Shown here one piece after another: positions 9,127-17,277 of a stretch of 64,000 bases of DNA. Numbering within the stretch: position 1 is the first letter of the stretch; each line of letters begins with the position of its first letter. Source of the stretch: Dokdonella sp. GTDB taxonomy: Bacteria; Pseudomonadota; Gammaproteobacteria; Xanthomonadales; Rhodanobacteraceae. The notes under the pieces were generated by a model. It was not told the origin of the DNA. It worked only from the letters and a program-made list of their open reading frames with translations, and did no database searches. Both the position numbers and the translations under genes were made by a program. Location of the stretch: assembly GCA_016712865.1 (NCBI GenBank), contig JADJQH010000002.1, positions 558,001 to 622,000 on the forward strand. Reading direction: 5' to 3'.

Positions 9127-9654
9127 TCAATCGATACCCCGCAGTTTTCCCTGTCTGTATTCAGGCGGTAGCAGCCTGGTTTCGCTGGGAGCGCAAACGC
9201 GCAACCCCAATGTATCCAGCGTCCCTGCACTCTGTATCAACTTGCGATCGCGGCTCCAACATTCGGTGCACTGCAGATGCAGCGCGCTGGCGATGTGAAC
9301 CGCATCTACGCCGCTCAGTGCAACACCATGGATCCAGCGCAGGTCGCGCGCCTTTTCCATGATGGTCAGTGTGGGTTGAATCAGGGTGAAGCCGCCACGC
9401 CCGGAGGCCAGCAGACCCATGAAGAACGGCTTCGCCTGTTCCAATTTGTCCTTGTCACGAACATGCGTGCACTCGGCAATGCTCAGAGACGAGGTCAACA
9501 ATTGAACCTTGCCAGCTTTCGCCGCTTCGATCATTCCTTGGAGATGCCATGCGTCAGATTCACGTTCTTTGTCTATACCGGCACCGACCTTATGCTTCAC
9601 CAAGTCGATGATGGCATTAGACTCCACGTATATCTTCGGCTTATCGTTCGCCAC
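9127..9654 (-). CDS. PIN domain protein
   Basis: A 175-residue PIN-fold protein. The expected acidic residues can be placed: KIYVESNAIIDL near the N terminus (E in place of the usual first Asp, with a nearby D), SLSIAECTHV (the Glu of helix 3), GVDAVHIASALHL (third acidic residue in the canonical D-A-x-H) and CWSRDRKLI (fourth). PIN proteins are magnesium-dependent RNases, commonly toxins. Start is GTG at 9654 with GAGGGA six bases upstream, inside the end of the preceding 271-residue gene (14-bp overlap). No VapB-type antitoxin is adjacent, so the overlapping unknown gene may be the functional partner. RNase activity is inferred. Confidence 0.78.
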   Translation of the reverse strand: MANDKPKIYVESNAIIDLVKHKVGAGIDKERESDAWHLQGMIEAAKAGKVQLLTSSLSIAECTHVRDKDKLEQAKPFFMGLLASGRGGFTLIQPTLTIMEKARDLRWIHGVALSGVDAVHIASALHLQCTECWSRDRKLIQSAGTLDTLGLRVCAPSETRLLPPEYRQGKLRGID

Positions 9655-10456
9655 GCGCTTCCCTCACGCAATCTTCACTGCTCAACTGACCGGTGTAATC
9701 CGGGATAGCTCCGAGTAGCCCTTGATACAGCTCGGAATCGAACTCTGGTGCCGGGCGGAAATCTTCGGCGTTGACTTCGCGAGTCTGCCCGGTGGCAGCA
9801 TCCTCTTTCAGCCAGCCTTCCACGAACACCACCGCATCCCGGTCCTCCAGCAGTTCGACTGCCGCTTGATACATGTCAGGACGGAAAAAGCACTTGACCA
9901 ATTCGCCGGTGGACAGTTCGCGAATACTCAAATACGGCTTGGGCGGATCCTTGAAGAAGGCATGAATGACGCCTTGCACTTCGCCATAGGCATTGCGATC
10001 AAGCAAGCGCGTGGCAACGGCTTCCTGTTCGCTGGTGTGCATCAGATCGAACCATTGCCTTGGTCTGGCCTCGTTGCCTTCGTAAACGCCAAAATGCGCA
10101 ACTTCGTCGGTGTCGAGCACAGTGCCAATACGCAAGAACTGCCTGCGGGTTTCCGACCGAATGCGCAGTGCCAGTTCGGCACGCTCGTAGGTGTTGCCGA
10201 AGACCATACGCAAGGCTTGTCTGCCAAACTCCACCAGCACTGCGTCAACGACTTCGGGATGACGCAGATCGAAATCGACCGAACCGTTTTCGAAATCCTC
10301 GGCCAACCAGCCAGCCTTGGGTTGCGGCAAATCAAGGTCTTCGCACAACAAGTTGAGGAATCGGGTGGTTTCCTGACAAACCTGCGCCAACTTGCTCAAG
10401 GGCATGCCGTGGCGTCCCTTGTTCAGTTCAATACGGAGGCGGAGGTTGCGGCTCAT
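9641..10456 (-). CDS. Uncharacterised protein paired with PIN-domain gene
   Basis: A 271-residue protein not recognised as a named family. It opens with RNLRLRIELNKGRHGMPLSKL and a helical stretch (AQVCQETTRFLNLLCEDL), then FENGSVDFDL, a pattern of small strands after a helix. The middle (about residues 155-215) reads as a beta-barrel-like module (GEVQGVIHAFFKD, LSIRELSTGELVKCFF, DAVVFVEGWLKED) reminiscent of OB-type barrels. No catalytic motif, signal peptide or membrane segment is seen. It begins 33 bp after hsdS and its end overlaps the PIN gene, so the two are likely one translational unit; a regulatory or antitoxin-like role is possible but unproven. Confidence 0.7.
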   Translation of the reverse strand: MSRNLRLRIELNKGRHGMPLSKLAQVCQETTRFLNLLCEDLDLPQPKAGWLAEDFENGSVDFDLRHPEVVDAVLVEFGRQALRMVFGNTYERAELALRIRSETRRQFLRIGTVLDTDEVAHFGVYEGNEARPRQWFDLMHTSEQEAVATRLLDRNAYGEVQGVIHAFFKDPPKPYLSIRELSTGELVKCFFRPDMYQAAVELLEDRDAVVFVEGWLKEDAATGQTREVNAEDFRPAPEFDSELYQGLLGAIPDYTGQLSSEDCVREARGER

Positions 10457-10489
10457 GGGCGATACAGTGGAATGGGACAGACGTCCGCG

Positions 10490-11668
10490 TCAAGCAGGGG
10501 AGAAAGAGCGGTGCAGCAAGGCGTCGAAAGTGGCCTGGGCGGTGGCCAACGCGGCGGTTTGCTGGGCGGCTATGCCGCGCACCGCATCGGCCTTCGCAGC
10601 AAATTGACGCTGCAATTCGATGGGCGGCACAGAACATGGCAGCCTTTTCAGTTCTTTTGTGTTGATATTCGATTGACCGATTGCGCCACGCGCGGTGGCA
10701 AATAGACGCTTCTTCATATCTTTCGAGTTCATCACCGCCCAGGCATAGATCGGCAGCACACGTGCTTGATCGACCCGCAGGCGAATGAAGTAAGACGCCG
10801 CGACGGCGGGCCAACGTCCGTCCCAGATGCCAGTCTTGCCGACCAGCTCCTTGCTGTTGGTCCGATTGAACAGCAGATCCCCTGATTCGAGAGCTTGCCT
10901 CTCAAACTTACTTTCATCGAGCATTACATGCTTCACGTTGTCGAGAAGCAGATCACCTTCGTACGACACATTCCCCATGCGAAGCACGGGCACGCCAGCG
11001 TCATCAGTCGACGCTTTCTTGCTCGTGCCGTAGTCGCATGCAGCCAGCAACTCACCCAATGCGACCACCGGCCACCCCTTCGGATTGCTGGCCGGGTCAC
11101 CGAACATATCCAGGAACAGCGCGGGCACCAGTTCTGCGGCTTTGCGCTGGGCTTCGCGGCGCAGGCGGACAATGCCTTCGGCGCGGGAGAGCAGATCAAT
11201 GATGCACTGTTGTTCTTCGAGTGGCGGAACCGGGATTTGTGCTGCTTTGATGAGCGACGTCGGTAGCGAGGGCAAGCTTGTCGTTTGTGCCTGACTTCGG
11301 GGATCGTATGTTAGCGACCAGAAATACAGATACTCAGGATCGACGCGAGACGTATCGGGGACAACAGTCGCAAGATGCGAAACGACGTAGGCATCGCGTG
11401 CGAGCAAGGCGCGATGATTCAGATTGATCGAGGCGCCGCTTTTCGGGATCAGCAGTGTGCCTGCGGAGAACAGGCGTAGCCGGTTGTTGCGAATAGCGTC
11501 AGCGCTCACTCTGTCCGCAGTTTCGACGAGCGCACGTGTGTGATGCCCTCGGCCAACGTCCTGCATTCGCACGAAAGGCTTGCCGCTGCTGGAAAAATCC
11601 GATGCTGCTTGCGGCGCTGGATTTCCCGCGCTGACTTCGGCCACATCCTTCAACTCAACCCACTTCAT
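10490..11668 (-). CDS. hsdS: Type I restriction system specificity subunit HsdS
   Basis: A 392-residue HsdS with two target-recognition domains. TRD1 covers about residues 1-150 and TRD2 about 205-345, each closed by a conserved coiled-coil segment (IPVPPLEEQQCIIDLLSRAE..., and SVPPIELQRQFAAKADAV...). Each TRD recognises one half of a bipartite DNA site; the sequence recognised cannot be read from the protein. Its ATG overlaps the ParE stop (ATGA), so hsdS translation probably depends on the toxin gene being translated. In most type I loci hsdS directly follows hsdM; here a toxin-antitoxin pair sits between them. Confidence 0.93.
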   Translation of the reverse strand: MKWVELKDVAEVSAGNPAPQAASDFSSSGKPFVRMQDVGRGHHTRALVETADRVSADAIRNNRLRLFSAGTLLIPKSGASINLNHRALLARDAYVVSHLATVVPDTSRVDPEYLYFWSLTYDPRSQAQTTSLPSLPTSLIKAAQIPVPPLEEQQCIIDLLSRAEGIVRLRREAQRKAAELVPALFLDMFGDPASNPKGWPVVALGELLAACDYGTSKKASTDDAGVPVLRMGNVSYEGDLLLDNVKHVMLDESKFERQALESGDLLFNRTNSKELVGKTGIWDGRWPAVAASYFIRLRVDQARVLPIYAWAVMNSKDMKKRLFATARGAIGQSNINTKELKRLPCSVPPIELQRQFAAKADAVRGIAAQQTAALATAQATFDALLHRSFSPA

Positions 11669-11967
11669 GCGTCCCCCGACCCCAACAACGGCAAATAATC
11701 GCGGGCGCCATGCAGCACATGCAGCACCACCACCTGGTCAGCTTCCACGCGATACAACAGCAGATAATTCCCGTGAACACGGCGACGTATGCCGTGTTGT
11801 TCGTAACGCGGGATCAACGGATACCCCAACGGCGCATCGCCCAGACTTGCGCAGCAAGCGAGCAACTCGCGCATGAAGCTGACGGCGCGGACGGGATTGT
11901 CCTTGGCGATATGGTCGCCGATGCTTCCGAGTTCGGTACGCGCTTGCTGCGTCAGCCGAACCTTCAT
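11665..11967 (-). CDS. parE: ParE/RelE family toxin
   Basis: A 100-residue ParE/RelE-fold protein: MKVRLTQQARTELGSIGDHI (first strand and helix), NPVRAVSFMRELL, PLIPRYEQHGIRRRVHGNYL and LLYRVEADQVVVLHVLHGAR (the paired C-terminal strands with the characteristic RRRVHGNYLLLYRV core). ParE toxins poison DNA gyrase; RelE relatives cleave mRNA on the ribosome. The partner is the ParD-like gene just upstream, whose stop overlaps this ATG by 4 bp. Its stop in turn overlaps the hsdS start, so toxin, antitoxin and specificity subunit form one coupled unit. Confidence 0.88.
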   Translation of the reverse strand: MKVRLTQQARTELGSIGDHIAKDNPVRAVSFMRELLACCASLGDAPLGYPLIPRYEQHGIRRRVHGNYLLLYRVEADQVVVLHVLHGARDYLPLLGSGDA

Positions 11968-12221
11968 GCGCGCTTGTTGACCTGGGCGGTATAGCGCGCA
12001 TCCAGTTCGTTTAGCACGTCCTCAACCGGCACGGTGCGCCCGGCATCGGCATCGGCCAGCCCACGCGCAACGGCGGCATCCATCGCGGCCAGGCGTGCTT
12101 CGCGTTCCTGGATCAGGCGCACGCCTTCACGCAGCACCTCGCTCTTGGAGCCATAGCGGCCCGTCGCCACGAGTTCGACAACAAATTGTTCCAGCGGCTT
12201 GCCGAGTTCGGCACTGATCAT
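11964..12221 (-). CDS. parD: ParD-like ribbon-helix-helix antitoxin
   Basis: An 85-residue antitoxin. The N terminus (ISAELGKPLEQFVVELVATGRYGSKSEVLREGVRLIQERE) is a ParD-type ribbon-helix-helix DNA-binding unit, with the GRYGSKSEVLREGVR signature; the charged C-terminal half (AAMDAAVARGLADADAGRTVPVEDVLNELD) is the part that wraps the toxin. ATG at 12221 has AGGAG six bases upstream. A perfect 11-bp-arm palindrome lies 34-60 bp upstream and is the obvious autoregulatory operator. It is placed 65 bp after hsdM. Confidence 0.88.
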   Translation of the reverse strand: MISAELGKPLEQFVVELVATGRYGSKSEVLREGVRLIQEREARLAAMDAAVARGLADADAGRTVPVEDVLNELDARYTAQVNKRA

Positions 12222-12254
12222 GGCGGCGTTCTCCTGTGGACGCAGTCAGCCTAA

Positions 12255-12281
12255 GCGGCTTGATAACTATTATCAAGCCGC
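12255..12281 (-). promoter_or_regulatory. Palindrome between hsdM and parD (candidate operator)
   Basis: GCGGCTTGATA-ACTAT-TATCAAGCCGC, perfect 11-bp arms around 5 bases. Its core TTGATAATAGTTATCAA has the size and AT-rich centre of ribbon-helix-helix operators. No T-run follows, so it is a poor terminator. It sits directly upstream of the parD ribosome-binding site. Confidence 0.6.
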
Positions 12282-12286
12282 CAGGT

Positions 12287-13933
12287 TCACGCGGGACTGT
12301 CCTCGCTCAAGGCCGCACGCAAGGCCTCGACCTCGCTGGCAATCTCCGCTTCCAGCGCCGCCAATTCGTCCAGCAACTCGAGCGGGTCGCGGTGTTCGAC
12401 CTGCGCAGCATTCAATGGCCGATAACGCGAAGCACTCAGGTTGTAATCGTTGCCACGCAGGGTATCTGCGGTGGCGAACCACCAGTTTTCTTCCCAAGGC
12501 ACTGGATTCCCGCCTTCGCGGGAATGACGAGCAACCGCGTCCCACTCTGCCCAGCGGTCATCACGGCTGCGGAATACCTCAATCAAGCCCGGCAAGTCAT
12601 CGGCCTCGATTGGCTGATCGTGGTTGGCATCCAGCTTGTAGCCGTCGTTGTCCGCGTGCAGGAACAACACCCGCTCCGTGCTGCCGCCCTTGCGGAAAAA
12701 CAATGCCGAAGTCTTCACCCCCGAGTACGGTTGGAATACACCGCCCGGAAACGACAGCACCGCCTCCACGCTGTTGTTTTCCACCAGCAGGCGGCGGATT
12801 TCCTTGTGCGCGCCGGTGGAGCCGAACAGCACGCCTTCGGGCACGATCACGCCACAGCGGCCATCGGGCTTGAGCGAATCGAGCATGTAATTCAGGAACA
12901 GGATTTCGGTGGCGCCGGTGTTGCCGACTTTCACATCTTCCACAATCCGATCACGATCCACGCGGCCGGAGAACGGCGGGTTGGCCAGCACCACGTCGTA
13001 CGCATCCGGCAGGCCCAGGTCGGCGCGTTGCTGCACATCGAGCGTGCTGGTCAGTGCATTGCGGCGCAGGATGCGCACGTTCGGCAGCCCGCGCAGGGTC
13101 AGGTTCATCGTCGCCAGGCGCACCATTTTCGGGTCGACGTCGTTGCCGTAGTAGGTGCGGTTCGCCAGTTGGCTTTGCTGCGCCTGATTGAGTGTGTCGC
13201 CCAGGCCGCGTCGCTGTGACTTGCCGTCGGACTCGACGGTTTCGATGGCCGCCTCCGACGAATTGGCCAGGCGGATATGGTTGTAGGCGGCGGCGAGGAA
13301 GCCCGCCGTGCCGGCCGCCGGGTCGTAGATGGTTTCGCCGATCTGCGGATTCACGATTTCCACGATGGCGCGGATGATGTGACGCGGCGTGCGGAACTGG
13401 CCGAGTTCACCGGCCTGCTTGATCTGGCGCAGCACGTGCTCGAACAGATCGCCCTTGGTGTCGGCATCGGCTTCGTCCAGACGCAGACCGTCCACATCCG
13501 TCACCAGCTTGGACAGCACTGCGGGGTCGTCGATGCCCAGACGGGCACCATCCATGAAGTTCACCGCACTGTCGGCAGCCACATCGGCGAAGAACGGGAA
13601 CACCTCATCGCGAACGAAGCGCACCAGGTTTTCACCGGACAGGCCACGCGCCCACAGCGACCAGCGCAGGCGTTCAGCCGGGATGGCCGTTTCGCCCTTG
13701 TTCGGCGCGTTCAGCGGATTGCGCAGGGTCCATTCACCGGCGAACAGGCTGGTGTAGTCCTGCTTCAGCACCCGGGCGCGGGCCGCATTCTGCTTGTCGA
13801 TGCCTTCAATCAGGTAGAAGAAGAACAAGAACGCCAGTTGCTCGGCATTGCTGACGGGATCGGGATAACCGCCACCAAACAGGTCGTCGCGAATGCGATC
13901 CACTTTCTGGCGGAGTTCGGGGGTCATTGGCAT
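12287..13933 (-). CDS. hsdM: Type I restriction system methyltransferase HsdM
   Basis: A 548-residue N6-adenine methyltransferase. The N-terminal helical domain (residues 1-150) is followed by QFRTPRHIIRAIV, motif I DPAAGTAGFL (204-213, S-adenosylmethionine loop) and motif IV NPPF (318-321, catalytic). With HsdS it methylates the recognition site; with HsdR it forms the restriction complex. It begins 9 bp after hsdR. Near residue 470 the protein contains HSREGGNPVP, which is encoded by a REP-like palindrome and interrupts the usual WAEWDA...WWFATADT region, so this copy carries an insertion of roughly ten residues; the frame remains open. Confidence 0.95.
   Translation of the reverse strand: MPMTPELRQKVDRIRDDLFGGGYPDPVSNAEQLAFLFFFYLIEGIDKQNAARARVLKQDYTSLFAGEWTLRNPLNAPNKGETAIPAERLRWSLWARGLSGENLVRFVRDEVFPFFADVAADSAVNFMDGARLGIDDPAVLSKLVTDVDGLRLDEADADTKGDLFEHVLRQIKQAGELGQFRTPRHIIRAIVEIVNPQIGETIYDPAAGTAGFLAAAYNHIRLANSSEAAIETVESDGKSQRRGLGDTLNQAQQSQLANRTYYGNDVDPKMVRLATMNLTLRGLPNVRILRRNALTSTLDVQQRADLGLPDAYDVVLANPPFSGRVDRDRIVEDVKVGNTGATEILFLNYMLDSLKPDGRCGVIVPEGVLFGSTGAHKEIRRLLVENNSVEAVLSFPGGVFQPYSGVKTSALFFRKGGSTERVLFLHADNDGYKLDANHDQPIEADDLPGLIEVFRSRDDRWAEWDAVARHSREGGNPVPWEENWWFATADTLRGNDYNLSASRYRPLNAAQVEHRDPLELLDELAALEAEIASEVEALRAALSEDSPA
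12506..12525. repeat. REP-like palindrome inside hsdM
   Basis: ATTCCCGC-CTTC-GCGGGAAT: 8-bp arms and a 4-nt loop, the well-known SREGGNP-encoding intergenic palindrome type, here within the hsdM coding sequence and in frame. Confidence 0.75.
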
Positions 13934-13942
13934 GGGTAAAAC

Positions 13943-16081
13943 CTATTGAAGGGAAGCGGGGACGGCGTCGCCAGAATGGTCGGGACCCGTCGCATCCGGT
14001 GAGAACACGGCCAGACTCAGGCTGGACAACAGGGTTTCCAGTGCCCGCGCGCCGCCGAACAGGCGAACCGCCGCGGCTTGCCCGCCCAGCGCCGTGAAGG
14101 ATTGAAAGAAATCCAGGTGATCGGCGGTGAATTCGCCCAGCGTGTCGGCATTGGCACGCAGGGTGTTGCCGATCAGGCGCAGCCAACGGAGTTGTTCCGG
14201 ATTGAACTGCGCTTCGCGCGGCAGCAGCCAAGACTCGAAGCGCGCACCGATGGCCTGCGCCAGTGCCTCGGTCGCGTCCGGCTGCACCAGGTTGCCGTCG
14301 GCGTCCATGGTGACCCAGGCGCGGGTGTCGGGATTGATCTGATCGTCAATATCCAACGCCAGCAGACGCCGTGGATTTGTCCTGGGCTTGGGCTCGCTGG
14401 CTCGAACCAATCCGCCTTGCACCAAGTCGTCATTGTCTTCCAGCACGTCGCTTACACCGACAAAATCGAACATGGTGAACAGGGCTTTGCCGGGCGCCTT
14501 GCGCGCGCCGCGCCCGCGCATTTGCCGATAGAGGATGGCGGATTTGGTGTAGCGGGCGAACACCAGATTTTGCAGTTCCGGCAAATCGAAGCCGGTATCC
14601 AGCATGTTCACCGACACCAGGATCTGCGGGTATTTCTCTTTCTTGAAGGCGCGGATCTTGGTCATGCCATCGCGGGTGTCGTCGCTTCCGGTGTCGGAGA
14701 CCACGTAGTCGGCGTAGCGCACGGCAGGGTGTGGCTTATCGTCGGCAAAGGCTTCGTCGAACAGGCGCGCCAGGGTTTCCGCGTGGCGCTTGGTCACGGC
14801 AAAGACAATGGTTTTCCCCGGTACCGGTTTGCGCTGAATGCCCTTGGCGTCCTGGTAGCCGTTGCGCATGACCTCGCGGAACTCCCGCACGATGGCGCGG
14901 TTGCGCTCGGGAATGGTGAAGCGGCGTTCCAGCGCATTGGGATCGACGAAAATGCTGCCCTGTTCGCCGAAAGCCTCGCGCAACTCGAAGGCTGTAGCCT
15001 CATCCATCGCCGACCAATCCAGCTCGTCCTTCTTGACCTCGAAGCCACCTTCGCTGGCGGTCTTTACCGTCTTGGCCTTGTAGATCTGATACGGCACGAG
15101 CACACCATCGCGAACGGCTTCGCGAATGCCGTAGGTGAATGTGGGTTTGTCCACGCCGAAGAATCGCAAGGTGTCGCGCACAAAAGCCTTGTCGTCGTCG
15201 GTCTGTACGACATCCGAGACGCAGGGTGTGGCAGTCAGCCCCAACTGGATGCCGTCGAAGTGCCGCAGCACGCCTGACCATTGCCCGTAAATGCTGCGGT
15301 GGCATTCATCGGTGATGACCAGGTCGAAGTATCCAGCCGAGTAATCACGGTAGATGTTCACCATGCTCTGCAAGGTGGCGATGGTGATCCGCTTGGCGTC
15401 ATCGAAGCGCCGACCCGAGCGCAACACATAACAGGGCAATTCCGGCAAATACTCGTTGAAGTTTTCCTCGGTCTGCCCGGCGAGGGTGTTCCGGTCCACC
15501 AGAAACAACACGCGGGTGGCGGCATTGGCCTCGAACAGGCGCTTGATGAAGGCAGCGGCGGTGCGGGTCTTGCCGGTGCCCGTGGCCATTTCCACCAACA
15601 GGCTGCGTCGGCCCAGTTTGATTTCAGTGCACAGCACGTCGATGCAGGCTTTCTGGTAGTCGCGACCGGCAATGCGCTTGTCGATGGGCACCGTGAGCAG
15701 GTCCCTACGCTGGACCGCCGTGGCGACCCGGCGCTCAAGATCGGCCTGCGAATAGAAGGTGGACACCAGACGCGGATGGGCCTCGTTGCGCCAGTCCCAG
15801 AACCAGATTTCACGACCATTGGCGAGGAAGATGAACGGCACGTCCGCCAATTCAGCGTAGTGGCGGGCTTGGTCAGCCGCGGTCGGGGCATGAATGCTGC
15901 TGCGTTTGGCCTCCACCACCGCCAGACCACGCCCGTTCCGGTCACACAGCAGGTAGTCGGCCTTTGTCCCGTCGGACAGCGGGTATTCGAAGTGCGTGCT
16001 TATACCGTCACTGATCTTCCACCCGGCGTCGCCGAGTTGAGCATCTATCAATGTCCGCGAGAAAGCTTCGTTGCTTGCCAT
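13943..16081 (-). CDS. hsdR: Type I restriction system endonuclease subunit HsdR
   Basis: 712 residues from the ATG at 16081 (preceded by AAGGGGAA; an in-frame codon at 16117 lacks a ribosome site). The N-terminal nuclease domain shows the D...ExK pattern (D42, E57-A-K59 in GLAVVEAKRS). The translocase follows: Walker A MATGTGKT (165-172), DECH box (258-261), GLTATP, and the second RecA-like domain with RQMRGRGAR. HsdR translocates DNA and cuts it away from unmethylated sites. It is on the short side for the family (often 770-1000), with a reduced C-terminal part. First gene of the island operon. Confidence 0.95.
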   Translation of the reverse strand: MASNEAFSRTLIDAQLGDAGWKISDGISTHFEYPLSDGTKADYLLCDRNGRGLAVVEAKRSSIHAPTAADQARHYAELADVPFIFLANGREIWFWDWRNEAHPRLVSTFYSQADLERRVATAVQRRDLLTVPIDKRIAGRDYQKACIDVLCTEIKLGRRSLLVEMATGTGKTRTAAAFIKRLFEANAATRVLFLVDRNTLAGQTEENFNEYLPELPCYVLRSGRRFDDAKRITIATLQSMVNIYRDYSAGYFDLVITDECHRSIYGQWSGVLRHFDGIQLGLTATPCVSDVVQTDDDKAFVRDTLRFFGVDKPTFTYGIREAVRDGVLVPYQIYKAKTVKTASEGGFEVKKDELDWSAMDEATAFELREAFGEQGSIFVDPNALERRFTIPERNRAIVREFREVMRNGYQDAKGIQRKPVPGKTIVFAVTKRHAETLARLFDEAFADDKPHPAVRYADYVVSDTGSDDTRDGMTKIRAFKKEKYPQILVSVNMLDTGFDLPELQNLVFARYTKSAILYRQMRGRGARKAPGKALFTMFDFVGVSDVLEDNDDLVQGGLVRASEPKPRTNPRRLLALDIDDQINPDTRAWVTMDADGNLVQPDATEALAQAIGARFESWLLPREAQFNPEQLRWLRLIGNTLRANADTLGEFTADHLDFFQSFTALGGQAAAVRLFGGARALETLLSSLSLAVFSPDATGPDHSGDAVPASLQ

Positions 16082-16212
16082 GGGTTCCCCTTGCCGAAAC
16101 AAGGATAGTGGAAACACAACGCGCGCGAAGCAAGGTCAGCCTCTACGTTCCAGCCATCGAATGCTTGATCGGGCACATGGCACAGCAATCAGTTCCACCG
16201 ATTCCTGCGATT

Positions 16213-16279
16213 TCGCAGGCTTGAATCCTGTCTCCCCGACCAATTCTCCATGCACAAAGGCCACCTGCGGGTGGCCTTT
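16213..16279 (+). repeat. Right copy of island-flanking direct repeat (attR-like)
   Basis: Contains a tRNA-Pro T-arm/acceptor remnant (from TCGCAGG to CCCCGACCA) followed by a terminator hairpin, aligned without gaps to 6941-7007 with about 60 of 67 matches. There is no D-arm or anticodon arm upstream, so it is not a tRNA gene. The segment between the two copies is the island. Confidence 0.85.
16256..16279 (-). terminator. Terminator downstream of the acyltransferase gene
   Basis: AAAGGCCACC-TGCG-GGTGGCCTTT, a 10-bp stem 18 bp after the acyltransferase stop. The U-run on the minus strand is short (three), so efficiency is uncertain. It is the duplicate of the hairpin after tRNA-Pro. Confidence 0.55.
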
Positions 16280-16297
16280 CTGTTTGTCCGGCCACGG

Positions 16298-17068
16298 TCA
16301 GTTTCGGCTGGCGTCCCTGAGAGCAATCACCGCATCTCGGCAACGCGAGGCCAGGGCCATGCGATCGCCTTGCTGCAATCCGCGGGTTTGAATCAACTCC
16401 CCGGCACGAATCCGGATGACGCCAGGACGCACCTTGAAGCCACGCACCGGCAACACTTCGCCGCTGCCTTCGATGGAGACCGGCAGGATGGGAATGCCGC
16501 AGTCGATGGCAAGCTTGAAGATGCCACCCCTGAATGGACCGATATGTCCCGGCTTGCCGCGCGTGCCTTCCGGGAACCCACACACGCTGAGGCCTTCCGC
16601 GAACAATTGCGCCGCGTTGCCCAGTTGCCGCGTAGCCGCTCGCGCCGCCTGGCGCTCGATGAATACCATGCCCATGGCCCGCGCATAGGTGCCGACCACC
16701 GGAACCCTGGCCAGTTCATCCTTCATCACGAAGCACAAGGGAACCGGCAACACACGGAACAACGCGCAAGTGTCGATCATCGACTGGTGATTGGCCACCA
16801 CGATGCAGGGCTTGGAAAAATCGAGCGTATCGAAACCGTTGGCGACGATCCTTGCCCCGGCGCCGGCCAGCAAGCCCGGTGCCCAGATGCGCGAGGCCAT
16901 GCGCAGCGACCAATGGCGCTTCCCACCGCACAACACCAGCACCAGCAACGCAAACGGCAGCAAAACCGTCGTCCACCCGATGGTGAACAGCAACTGCAGC
17001 GCATTCAGCACGCGCCAGCCGAAGCCGCTCAATGCGCCAAAACGCATGGATGTGGAGGTTGCAGACAT
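16298..17068 (-). CDS. plsC: Lysophospholipid/1-acyl-glycerol-3-phosphate acyltransferase
   Basis: 256 residues from the ATG at 17068. One long N-terminal hydrophobic segment (about residues 20-55, LQLLFTIGWTTVLLPFALLVLVLC) anchors it in the inner membrane. The PlsC catalytic box NHQSMID (H-x4-D) and the substrate-binding FPEGTRG are present, as is the intermediate block VVGTYARAMGMVFIER. Such enzymes add the second acyl chain to lysophosphatidic acid. It is the first chromosomal gene outside the right edge of the island; before island insertion it was presumably convergent with tRNA-Pro. A TTG at 17092 is an alternative but unsupported start. Confidence 0.88.
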   Translation of the reverse strand: MSATSTSMRFGALSGFGWRVLNALQLLFTIGWTTVLLPFALLVLVLCGGKRHWSLRMASRIWAPGLLAGAGARIVANGFDTLDFSKPCIVVANHQSMIDTCALFRVLPVPLCFVMKDELARVPVVGTYARAMGMVFIERQAARAATRQLGNAAQLFAEGLSVCGFPEGTRGKPGHIGPFRGGIFKLAIDCGIPILPVSIEGSGEVLPVRGFKVRPGVIRIRAGELIQTRGLQQGDRMALASRCRDAVIALRDASRN

Positions 17069-17277
17069 GGAAGATCCCCAGGAACGGCGCAAATGATAAT
17101 TCAGGGCCGACCAATGCCCAAGCCGGCCCAGGCCGGGGAATCCCTGATTCGGCTCGTCATTCCGGCGTGCTCAGGAGTCCAACCCGATCCACGCCATGCA
17201 GCCAAGGTCGCAATGGCCCCTGGCGTCCGCCGGGGCGACGATCACGCCCCTTGTTCGCACAAATGCTGGTACCGATA

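Noticed and set aside
14078-15277. Plus-strand 399-codon frame opposite hsdR
   Set aside because: The HsdR motifs on the minus strand fully explain the region; the frame has no motif.
16213-16242. Second tRNA-Pro gene
   Set aside because: Only T-arm and acceptor 3' half are present; no D-arm, anticodon arm or 5' acceptor strand upstream.
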